DNA from: Pocillopora verrucosa | Taxonomy: Eukaryota; Cnidaria; Anthozoa; Scleractinia; Pocilloporidae | Length of the DNA: 64,000 nucleotides | Reading direction: 5' to 3' | NCBI RefSeq assembly: GCF_036669915.1 | Contig: NC_089319.1 | Location: 9,378,580 to 9,442,579, forward strand | In this document: piece by piece, positions 47,813 to 60,100 of the stretch | Numbering within the stretch: the stretch's first letter is position 1 | Layout: each line of letters opens with the position of its first letter | Position numbers and translations under genes: made by a program | Notes under the pieces: model-generated | Seen by the model: the letters and a program-made list of their open reading frames with translations, nothing else | Told to the model about the DNA's origin: nothing | Database searches by the model: none

Positions 47813-50694
47813 CATGTATTTATTTTATCTTTGGGTTCAAATAGAGGGAGAAATTTTCAATTTAAACAAACTTTTTGATTTGGCGAGCCAAAGGGTGAAA
47901 TTGACCAGTTATAGTGCCCATAGCAACTGAGAGATAAAGTGATGATAGATACACTGTCTATCTACAACTAGCTGTTTTCAATTGTTTTTGAATAGGGCTA
48001 CCATTGCTTTGAAACAGTCTGCTTCCTTAGTTTATTTGCTACTGTTAGGTAACTGGATTGGGAACATGCATGTGCAGTATGAATTTCAGCTAAATCTATA
48101 ACTTAACTGATGAACAGTGCAGAATGTGATAAAAAAAAATCATTCTTACCAGCCTGTCTTAGCCTCCTGTGAAGACTGAAGAATCCAAATGCAATAACAA
48201 AAGTTACTAGCAGTGAACACTCCAATCTAATGCAGCTAGGACAATGACTATTTAACTTCTTTTCAACAACAGTGGTCAGAGACTGAACATTTCACATTTG
48301 ATAGGTTACAAGCCAATTAGACATGACAAGAACTCCAATGATGACTTCCAAATAATGTCACAGGGATGATCCTTTGTTACAGTAAAGCTGACTTTTCTCA
48401 AAACCACATTGTTGAAGAATAAACAGATCTTGGAATGTCCTAAGGGTGTCAATCCTCTGAGCTTCTTCCGTTTAGTCACAAGTCTTTCACAAACCCCTGG
48501 CTAACAAAACATAAGGCGATGGGAACACATTCCTCTCATCAATTGTCCCTTGAAGTAGCTCTGACTCCCAGAAGAACTTCAGTTGGAGACAGGTCCACAC
48601 TTTCAGATTATAGTGTAAAACTCTGTTTCATTACAAGTCCAACAAAACTGATCTATAAAAGGCTTCCTTCCCTCACTCAAGGAGTAGATGATAATTCTTT
48701 TTTTTCCTATTTTTTTTTTAAGTAAAAATAACTTGGAAATACAGTAACTCCCAACCTCCTCCCTCCCACGCCTCCAATCAAAACAATATCGATCAAAACA
48801 TTAATTTTGTTTCAATACAGTCCTTCAACATCCATTTCAATACAACAAAATGTGTTGAGTGACTAAATCATTTCATAGCTAAAATAACTTTTTTTACATT
48901 TCATGCTTTATATTTGAAACAAAATACAATACTTTGCTGTTAGGTTTGCTAAGTACCCTTCATAATATGGTGATAATGTTTTTTAATTTTGTCATAAATC
49001 TGAGGTTAGTAAATTTAATGTCAGTTAAAGTTTCTGTCTTGTCACCTTTTTCTGTTTTTAAGTTAGGCTTTATATACTTTCAAGGCATGCAACTTAAAGT
49101 AATTAGGTATTACTGCCCATCCCATATTGAACTACATTTCAAACAAAGGCATTTACAGTATCAAAAGTAAAATTTGAAAATTTGGGAATATAGCATGAGG
49201 GTTACCACCAGATATTCCCGGTTTTAGCAGGGGCATATAACGCATTAAGGCCAATCTTGCACGTCTTTGAGCAAAAATATTTGATGGATTACAATGCTTA
49301 ATATCTTCATAATTCCCCAAAGCTTAAAAACACATACAAAAGAATTGGTAACAAGCACATCCCTATTTCCTGACAGCATGTGCTTAGATGATCATAACAT
49401 TATTTTCTAACAGACTGCGAGTTCTAAAGAGTGGATTCCCTCAGTCTGTTGACTGTAATGGTGTTGTCTGCATTTTTGCCACGGTTATGATCCATAATCC
49501 ACTGATCTAACAATTTACTTACTGAAGATAATGATGCATTTCCCAAGTACTACTCAAAATTAATTCTTTCAGGCCCAAGTTATAACTGAACATGTTAGAT
49601 CCTAGAATTTTGTTATTCATGGAACTGTTGGATGAGTGAGAAATGTTACAGCAAACAAATTACTCATTTAACTATTTTAAAACTATCTTCTCACATAAAA
49701 AGGGTAAATCCAACTTGACAATAGATTGTTACATCATACAAAATATGCCATGTCACTGCTACACCTGGATTTCATTCAAGTAGCAGACAAACCCAACAGC
49801 AACAACAACAACAACAACAACAAAAACAACAACAATCACACCACAAACTAGACCTGGTAACATTACACACAAAATCCAGCAAACACAAGCTGTGGCAAGG
49901 GATATCATTGTCGATAAGAGTACATATCACCCTAAACTAGTGTCCATGTGATTATTAGTAATTCACCCTTTGATGGCCTTTGTGACCCAGTATCAATCAT
50001 GGGTCAAGTCGCAAAGGTCTCACACCAAACACGTCGAATCTTACAATTATTTACGTCATTGAAGAAATCATCTCCAAAATACAGATTTACGCAAATGGGT
50101 TCTTGGTGACGAAGTGACCCGACTTACCCCATATCACTTGCGATCGTTAAGTCTTGTCTCGGGTCGTAAGTTGAAATTCTACATCAACATGGTACTCCAC
50201 GGACAAAGTTACAACATCTGCACTAAGGCGGTACACAATAAAGCAAAAAGGCACGAACGAAAAGCAGCGACGAACTGACCGCGTTCATGTTAAAGCATAG
50301 CTATATATCAAGAACCTTTGATCGATCGCTCTCTAAAAGTTAGGTAAAGATTCACAATATTCGCGCACACTAAGACTGAACTCGGTCACTTTTTGGCACT
50401 CCCCATAATATGCTTACTACAGCCTATTTAATTTGAAATTTCAACCCCCGATTGATCCCTTATTCATAAAACATGAAAATATAAAGAGAGCAACTGTCTT
50501 AGTAAGCGAAATCGACAACAATTCACCTATTCAATGGACAGACGTAGACAACTGAAATAACCCTTGAAAACCACCAAAAACCACCAAATCTGCTTTGGAA
50601 TTTCGTAGCCTTCCGTCGAAACTTGAAAAGTCGGTTATTAGAAGACGTGATGCTGAGAAGCTTGCTTGCTCAGTCTTCACTCCACTCCATGCTT

Positions 50695-50707
50695 CCAAAA
50701 TGGCGGC
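50695..50707. promoter_or_regulatory. YY1-like CCAAAATGGCGGC motif
   Basis: Matches the animal YY1 core (AAATGGCGGC) that often marks start sites of housekeeping genes. It lies about 400 bp upstream of the CNDP2 ATG and at a plausible start of the ZC3H11A transcript. Motif-based inference. Confidence 0.45.
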
Positions 50708-51104
50708 CCATTACACTTAAGTGACAATAAAATTTGACCAGGGTAGGGAGGTTACTACATTGCGGCGTGCAATCTGGTAAAATGTTTTAAAACGAGGCCA
50801 ATCATTGCCATTTATGAGGGGGAGGGGGTAAAAAGGGTCTTCTTGATCTTTATCTTGACATCTCTGAGGTCTTAAGACAAAACTTCATTGTTTGTTAATT
50901 AGTATAGAAAAGAAAAAGTTAAATATACTGTTCTTCTGTGTTGCATAGATCTAAAGTATGCAAATATTGAAAAATATTCTCCTGAGCAAAAAGTAGTATT
51001 TCACACTCTACTCCCTAGGCAAGAATTTCGTGCTACCCACGTTTTCCTGTTTCGGCTTGATTGACCTAAGTCTTTTACTCTAACTTTTCTTTGAATGATA
51101 CAAG

Positions 51105-54100
51105 ATGACGGGGCGTTCTCCAAACCTTAAGGCAATTTTCAAGTAAGTTTGGATGATTTTATGTTGGTAATACACTTTAGGATGACGGTAATTTTATTCA
51201 AACGTAGATCGCATATTTGTTTCCTTTTATACTGATCGAATGTTGCTTTAATTTCTTGCAAATATCGTAGTTATGTGGACGAGCATCAGGTAAGTGATCT
51301 CGCTTTTCTTTTAGGTACTTTAAGCCACTCGTTCCAAAAACTTGCCTTCATGACAGCGCCAGTTGTCTAAAATAATAAGAAAGGTGGTTACTGGTAATCA
51401 GGTCTCTTAAATCATCAATGGTTTTTTTTGATATTTTAACATGTATCACAGTAACTCTAACTGATGGAAGGCCACTGATTATTTGTGAGGGCGGAAGCGA
51501 GAAAATATAAGTTCTGCAACGGGCTGGAATAAAGACCCTATGTCCAGTATCAGGGTACTTTTACCCTTAGGCAATCATACTCTAAGCTACTATACATTTT
51601 TTAATCGATTTTTAAGGAGAACTTGGTGTGACATCAAAATATTTCAACACCCTTTGTTTTTTTAAATAAGAGGAAGATATTGCGTAGAGAAGTTGCATGA
51701 CAATCAATATTGGGCACTTTTCTGTGAGTTTGCAAAAGTTTGGGAGCACTGCACAGATGAGGGGCTTGGAAACTTGAACATGTCAACTTCACAGGTTATT
51801 TTAGTTATTGTGAATTGATTGACTGCTCTCAACCAATCAGACTTCTCCATGTAAGTCTAATGTATAATAACTTTATCTATAGGATCTTTATGTGCAAAGG
51901 CTCAGTGATGCTGTTGCAATTCAAAGTGTCTCAGGATGGACATATCCTCCATACAGAGATAATATTGTCAGGATGATCAACCAAGTGAAAGACGTATGTG
52001 CAAAGCATAGTTTCCTGTTATATCATGTGACCAGCCCTATGCAGGCCTTTGTTTAAAAACATATTGAGGCATGTTAATTGTGCTGGGCTGAAAAAACAAA
52101 AAAGCCGTCTGACCCTGTAAGATCTAAGGCAAACAAAATAAGCAAGATAAAGAAAGTATAGAGATCATATGTTAAAATCATGTGATAAAATCTTTATTGA
52201 CTGAGTTATATTGGTCAGGACAGGATGATACATTTTGTTCTAGGTCCTTTGAGAAGTAAAAGCATATACTGATTAAGAAAAAGTCTAAGAATAATTTCAT
52301 GCCAGTTTTCAGGGTGTCAGGAATCTTTGGATCACAACTAACACGGGTGATTTTTGCTTCTTTCTGTTAAAATCAACCACACAAAAACTCAAATCATTCT
52401 ATATTTTCAACTGATAATAACTTAGATCTCTTCTGATCAACTGGCACATTTTGCAGTTCACTTAATTACACCTTATCACTTACATCACTTTGTGCCATAA
52501 GTCAAAGTTCACTTTTCAGCATGGCGGTCACACAATTTTTTTTTTTCCAACAAGAGTAATGCTGCACAATTTCTTCAACAGGAACTGATAAGTCTTGGAG
52601 GTGAAGTTGAGTTAGCGGACCTCGGCATGCAGCATGGTGCCAACATTCCATTGCCACCAGTACTATTGGGAATACTTGGAAAGGATCCTGCCAAGAAAAC
52701 AGTGAGTCACTATCTCATTAGTCTTCATTGTTGAACTGTCAATTTAAACTTGGAAGTTTAGGTTTGGTATTTTTCTATCAGAGAGTTTTACCTGGATAAA
52801 GATTTAATGACTGCTCCTGTAGTTTTTTACCTCCAGTTTTTAATTTTAATTCAGTTCATTTATCCATGATAGACTGCACTCTGTATATTACTTCATTGGC
52901 CTTTTAACCCATGTAGGATTTTTAAAAATTAAAAGAAAGTGTAGTCAATTGTTTCTGTTAAACTAGGCACTATTATTATAAGTAAACCAATTAAAAAATA
53001 TATGGGTTTTAAACCACTTAGTGCATGCTTTGTATCTCTGTTTTATAAAGGTTTCCATTTCACAGTGAAGCACTTAAAGGAATGAAATAGTGGTACATAT
53101 TTTTTTTATCAATTATTTTAGTAGCATTTGCCTCTTGCAGCTCTGTGTTTATGGGCATCTTGATGTTCAACCAGCAAAATTGGTAAGTACTATGTAAATT
53201 TTTTGGGTTGGTGGATTTGAGTAAATTGAATGTTATTCAAAGTCAGTTACCTGACATGAGCACAAGATGGGGTGGCTTTATTGAATTGAATTCTGAAAAA
53301 AGAAGACTGGTCAGACCTGTCTGGGGTAATTGTGTTTTGTTCTTGGCCATTTTTTTCTGGCTTGTGCATTTTTAAATGTGTCCACTTATATCTAGTTTAG
53401 TATGGTTGCACTTTAAAAAGCATGGTAACAATTTTTTGTGCAAAGAGCACCATAAAGGTATACTAAGTCCTTAAGATAAGATTGATGGGGTCTGTGTTTT
53501 TCTTTCGGCTGTTGGCCTTAGTGGAGCTCACAAAAAGGAGAAAAGTGATTATGGTACTGAACTGTAACTTCTGAAAGTTTCCTTAGCCAGTTGGTGAAGG
53601 GGGAGGGGGGGGGAGGGAGGGGGGGAGGGAGGGGCAGAGACAGGGGGCTCACAGCCTTACACTTCCCATACCATGTTCTCCCACCTCCCGTACTTTTGCA
53701 ACCCTTTGCCTCCCAACTCCCACCCTTCACTGCATTACTCCTGCCTTCTTGAATTTTCTCTGGCCTTGCAAATCTTTTGGTGGGTAGGGTAGGTACACCC
53801 TGTAATTTTCTCAAGATGAACATTATTACCGGCTACAAAACACTAAGTTTTCATTGAGCTGGTTATTGCAGTTTGACTATCACATCTAACATCTCACTAT
53901 AGTGACTGGGATGTCTCAGTCCATTATGCACTGATAGCTATAGTTGCAGTTTCAAATATGTATTTGCATATATTTAGGAGTCCAGAAATTACCAGGATCA
54001 TACTATTGAGAAATGAAATTTAAGAGCCAATTTTACCATTTACAGTTCAACACTCCTGTCTAATTTGGCTTTGCTTCTATTTCTTTAATTAATTGCATCC

Positions 54101-57100
54101 ACTGTGTTTGATTTTTGGTTTTTGTCGGATGTAGCTATAGTGATGAACTATATAAAAGCTGGCTTCAAGGAATGATTCATATCGCTACCCATGAACTAAC
54201 CATTTGCATTTCTGAGTGTTCAGGTTAAGCTCTGGCAGAACAATACAGCGCATGATTGTTTGGCTGGTTATCATATTTTAAATTTTCTTTGTCCCAAGTT
54301 CGTGACAAGACAAAAAACGTCTTTCTTTATTTCTTTACCAAGCTCAAGACTTATCATCTGTCTTATTTCTACTCAGATTTCTTTGAGAAGTTAAATCTTC
54401 TCTAAACCTCTGCAGAAAGGTTTAAAAGTTGTACATATGCTATCTGATTTATTAATATACACCAGCAGTATAATTCAGTGACATGTAGGTGATCGTCAGA
54501 TGTTAACAAAAGGCATTTGGGGAAACAAGGTGTTCTATGAACTGATTTTCTGTTGTCACACTGAAAAATATCAAGGCTGATCAATATGGCCTTATGACAT
54601 TTGACCTGACTCATTTTGTTTCCTGGGGAATTTCGACTCCTACAACTGCTGACACTCTGTGCATGTTTCATGTTATCTTATTCATGACCTATAATGCAAC
54701 TGACTTTGTGAGGTATCAGATTACACTGGCTGAGTATAAATTTATGTTTTCTCGCATATAAAATTTTCTTTTAGCCTCAGTGGATGTTAAATGAAAGTAA
54801 TAAAACTCTGCTGGGTACAGGTTTTTGGCTGAATGATAAACAGTAAATATACAACAAATGATTGCCTTAAAGTTTTTAATTTCTGCCTTGGCTTTCCTGT
54901 TGTAGATTCTGCTTCCCACCCTTTCCTGGCCTCTCCTGACCCACCCTCCTTCCCCACCTCCCCCCCTCCCCCCCTCCCCCCTCCTCCCCCCCTCCCCCCC
55001 TCCCCCCCTCCCCCCTCCTCCCCCCCTCCCCCCCCCCCCCCCCCCTCCCCCCTCCTCCCCCCCTCCCCCCCTCCCCCCCCTCCCCCCTCCTCCCCCCCTC
55101 CCCCCCTCCCCCCCCCCCCCCACTTTTGCATATGTTGACATGCAAAACAGCTTATTAAGTGCTGAAGGAAAATGACAACTGGTGGATATCTTGAAGGGTA
55201 CTTAGGCTTTCGATCTGCACAGCCTTTGACCCCTGACAGTTATAAGTATCTAATTTCTGCTTACAATATCACCCTCAATGAAACATCAATGTCAGAGAAA
55301 TTATCACCTTCTAAAGGAGCTCTTGCTCGATAAACAAATTCTCCATGTCAGCGCTTAAGGAAATGTATAAAGAACAGTAAGGAGAATATGCATACTGATG
55401 TCAGGGTCAAGGGTAATAAGCATTTATGGAGGAAATTTACTTGAGAAGATGTACAAGAAGCCATGTAGAACTGGCAGCCAACAACTAACCAGTGATATCT
55501 CCACATTACTTAAATCTGTTGAAAAATAAATAATATCCATTATGAATTACATTTTTCTAGGAAGATGGATGGGACACAGATCCTTTTACCCTGACGGAAA
55601 TTGATGGGAAGCTTTATGGTCGTGGATCCACTGATGATAAGGTAGAAGAAGGAAAAAAAAAACATAAAACATATTCAATAAAAAAAGGTCTAAAAAGGCT
55701 AAGAAATATTTGTAAGACAAGGAAACCTTAAATACTTTTCATGGCATGGTAACATGTGATCTTGTGGAAGAAAGTAATATGAGCCAGCCTGCTGATGGTA
55801 AATACTAATTAAGGCAGGTCTGCTGGAAATCATCCAGCCATTCACATCTCTTTTTTACCACTTATTTAGGGTCCAGTGCTTGCATGGCTGAATGCTATTG
55901 AAGCATACCAGAAGACTGGTAATGAGTTGCCAATCAATTTAAGGGTAAGCCTCATTTTTTGGAAAGACTGTTCAAAGAATAACTTGAAAGTCAACATATT
56001 GTTCGCTTAGAAGTAATGTGAGTAATAACAGTGACTGAGTATACAAAGTATACAAAGGTTTAAAAAGAGCTGGAGACCAACAAAAATCAATTATCGGCAA
56101 GGTATGATAATTGATAATTATGATTATGATAACCCTGCAAATTGTTCAACAGAAACATGTTAACTGCCTATATTGTATTTTTTCTACTAGTTTGTGTTTG
56201 AAGGAATGGAAGAATCAGGCAGTGAGGGTCTGGATGAGCTGATCCACAGCAAGAAGGACACCTTCTTCAAGGTTTGATTAACATGATCGTTATACTGCAC
56301 ATTTAGGAAATGCAGCTACAGAAAGGTTTAGCCCAACAAAAGCCTTGATAAGAATTTTTGAACCCATGGGATATTTAAAATTGTAAGTCTAAAACGATTA
56401 CTGTGATACTGTTTCTGAGGTGAACTTTTTTCTTAGTAGACACTGAATGTTAGTGTTTTATGTACGTTCTGAGTTTCCCAATACCTTTCTCCCTTGAAAG
56501 ACCAGAAAAAAATTGAGCCAGGGTCTTTACAGTATACTCAGTTCTTACATGGAAGCTGTTGTTTAAATTTCAACCTAAGTGGATGTAGTTTTTGTTCAGT
56601 ATGTTATTGATGTTATTGACACAAAGTTTGGTCATTTCATGTCGTTGTTTTGCAGAAGACACAAAGAAATTTTAAGATTTATAATGCACATGCACAGCCA
56701 TTGTTCTACTCATTAGACCTTTTGTTCAGTGATGTTCCCATTGCTGTTGCTGTCATGTTTTTTTAAACTCCCTAATAAAATGTTAACATACATTTGCAGC
56801 CTGTTGATTATGTTTGTATCTCTGACAACTACTGGTTGGGAAAAAGGAAGCCATGTATCACTTATGGATTGAGGTAAAGTGAAATATATGATTTAACACT
56901 TGGCTCATCTTTTACTCATTGAGAAATGGACCATGCAGTAAGTTCAGAGAGCACGAAAGACGCATAAGAGTTTCTTGCACAACTTAAGCTTCTTTAGCGC
57001 TCTCCAAACTTCTCATGTGCTCAGTGTTTTGCTGAATGCACCTTTGATGCATGATCAATTGTTAAATGAAATTTTTAAAACAGTTTTGTTGATGTTGGAT

Positions 57101-60100
57101 AAAGAAAAGTTCACTCTTCTATGCTGCAATTCATAAACCCTGGTCAATAGTGTGTGCAATGGGAATACGACGAACATTTTATCAGCTGAATTTGATTGAA
57201 CAAATTTACCAACCATGTAACATGTATTTAATTTGCATTATCCATTCATTGGGCCATAAAGATTTGAACCTGGGGGTAACATGTGATAGTGTAGTTTGAT
57301 TGTCTGGGTGAGTGTAGCCCTGAGAATGACTGTTGTCAGTAGTGGTGACTGAGGTTTCGACAACCTGAGCAGAAGTCATCATCAGAGTCAAGTGAATAGA
57401 TAATGAATGAAGTAAACAGTTGCACAACAACCGTTCATGATGACTTCCATTCAGGTTGTTGAAATGTCAGTCACCACCACCCACAACAGTCCTTCTCAGG
57501 ACTTCACTCACCTGTAAAATCACAGTACACTATCAAATGATCAGACTGTATTTCAGTTGAGGATCTTAAGACTAAAAAAAGATGTTGTCACAATAGCTTA
57601 ACAAAAAACGATGCAGCTAGGTATTAACATTCTCACGTTGAGAAAGTGCAAGTGACCAAGTTGCAATTTGTTTTATTGTTGTATCTGATTGGCTAGGTGT
57701 GCAATGAAAGTTTTTTTACAACAATTGCGGATTGAAGTGCGGCAAAAAAACTTTTGTTATGTTGTAGCAATTCTGGATTGCCTTTAAAGCTCAATTGCAA
57801 ATTGCATTTTCCATTCCACTGGTACATTTTGGATGTCCATAGGTATATACTTTTTTTACCACAGTAAGTACACAAATTCATGCAAAGTGGTCATCAAAGA
57901 ATAAAACCACACTGAGGAAGCCCCAGGACAGACAATGAAACAGTTAAATCCAAGTTTAAAGCGTACCTTTTTTCTCACAGTTTTGCTTTTCTTGTTTTTC
58001 TTTCACAGAGGTATCTGTTACTTTTTTGTGGAGGTTAGTTGTGCATCAAAAGATCTGCATTCTGGAGTCTTTGGTGGAACAGTGTGAGTAGAAGACCTTC
58101 TTATTTTCAGTAGCTTGCTTCCAAACTGCTTTCTCTTGAATGCTTGTAATCTTATTTAGAGAGTTCCCTAAGTGTATAAAAAAACATCAGAATATCTCAT
58201 CTCCAATATAATTTAGGAATTGACTGATCTAGTTGGATGGTTTTTCATTAATTGATAGTCTGGTCTGGCTTGTCCGTTCACTCTTAAATGATCTTTAAAC
58301 GCAAGGACCTCGGACAAGTAGGACTGTGAATGACTCCTGGCCAATGGAAATCGCTGTAAACTGCTACCAAGTGTGCTTCCTGCAAATTTCTGCCGCTAAT
58401 TTGACCCCAGCTAATTAAAAGTATTAGAAATAAACCCCGAAAGGAGTAGAATGTTTAGTCGTGTTTAATCCACTTTTAATCCACTGTCACCAAATTCCAA
58501 CTCTTACGCTAACCCAATAGAGAGCGTTCCGAGTGAGCGCTATCAAACCAAAACTAAAGCAATAACATCATCCAATCAGAATACAGGAAAGTACCTCAAG
58601 GAGCCAATAAGAACGCAGAGTAAAAACAATTTACCCGCTGAAGCGCGAGAAAAAGCGAGTGATCAAGTCGTAATTGATTTTAATTTTGAATGGAATCGTT
58701 TGAGAGGATAGCGCAAGTTTTTTGGACCAGTCATAGACTCAAAAAACGCAAAACCAAAGCAGTATTGGGGTGTAAGTTTTTAAAGAAACTGTGGTGCTGT
58801 GTCGTTGGGGGAGTGTAAGAAGATAATGTTTTTTAATCAAATGGGTTGATTATGTAAAATTGGCCGCAGTAAAGAGTTTCTAAGCCGACGTTTCGAGCGT
58901 TAGCCCTTCGTGAGGGCGAATGACGAAGGGCCAACGCTCAAGAAGTCAGCTTAGAAACTCTTTACGGTGACCAATTGACATTATCAACTCTGTTGATAAC
59001 ACCAAATTATCCTGTCAAAGCAATATCCTTTTGGCACTCATTTGGAAATTGTCCCATGAACACCATTCTCTCTAACACAGACACGAGGCAATGACGGATC
59101 TGATTTATCTCCTGAACAACTTGGTGGACCTTAAGGGGAACATCTTGATTCCTGGGATCAACGACAAAGTCTTGCCCTTAACTGACGATGAAAGAGCAAC
59201 TTATACAGATATTGACTTTGACAAGGTCAGTCAACAGCAAAGCTTACGTTTTTTTTTTCTTCTCTAGTCTGCGTGCTGGGTCTAATTATTATTATTAGCG
59301 CATCAGCACGAACGTTTCTTCACCCGCGAGAAGTTATGATGCACGTTGATATACCGCGCAATCAATCAGAGAGGTACAGATACACCAATCAGAAGCCCGT
59401 ATTTCCCCACTGTACTGTATAAAGCTCTTTGGGGCCTTATCGTGGCGTATGATGTAACTATCAGACGGAGCCAATCACAAGTCAAAGCGAATGAACGTAA
59501 CTGGTCTAGGCGTGGGAAAGCCGAGTGACCGATTCGCAGTTAATTTGGTATATGCACGGTTGAGAGAGAGGGGCCAGTTTTGTAAATCAATTCTTGTGCT
59601 TGGTAGAGCGAAGCATAGCATTTCTAGGTTTCTTTTCGCCTATAGTCTTATTTTATGGGTTTTCAATGACGCTAAAATTACTTTGCTTCCTGGTCTGTTT
59701 TCTTTTCCTTAGGAGGAGTATCGTCAGGACCTTGGTCATAAAAAACTTATTCATAACTCTAAGGAGGAAGTGCTGATGCGTCGTTGGCGTTACCCTTCCC
59801 TGTCTATTCACGGTATTGATCGAGTTGCTTATTTTACATCAACTAGTTGTTTCAGATAGTAAAATATTCAAGAAAAGGGGTAAAAACTGATCACCGTAAA
59901 GAGTCTCCAAAGCTGACGAAGGGCTGACGTTCGAAACTTCAGCTTTAGAAACTCTTCACAGTGGCCAATTTACCGATTTCAACTCAGTTGATAAAACAAA
60001 ATTATCCCAAGAGAGAACGTTGTCTGGAACCCTGCGCGGCTCGTCATGACACCCACTTGCTTCTAGTCGAAGTTAAACCGATGGGCTAGTTTCTAATCAA

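Larger units (their letters stand above)
47337..51104. other. Divergent intergenic region ZC3H11A / CNDP2
   Basis: No coding gene seen. The minus strand has a splice acceptor (CTTACTTTCTAG) just upstream of the ZC3H11A ATG, so a 5' UTR intron probably spans much of this stretch. Other items: an inverted repeat at 47685-47812 (CTAACCAAGTTTGAGGTTCA, mirrored at the right end), a (CAA)n tract at about 49797-49838 and a YY1-like promoter site at 50695-50707. Confidence 0.55.

Noticed and set aside
48150..48166. Possible 17-nt 5' UTR exon of ZC3H11A (AG and GT borders on the minus strand)
   Set aside because: Only splice-like dinucleotides support it; too weak without transcript data.
54716..55145. 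Gly-rich minus-strand ORFs and a Pro-rich plus-strand ORF
   Set aside because: Composition artefact of the C-rich tract in CNDP2 intron 5; no domain or splice logic.
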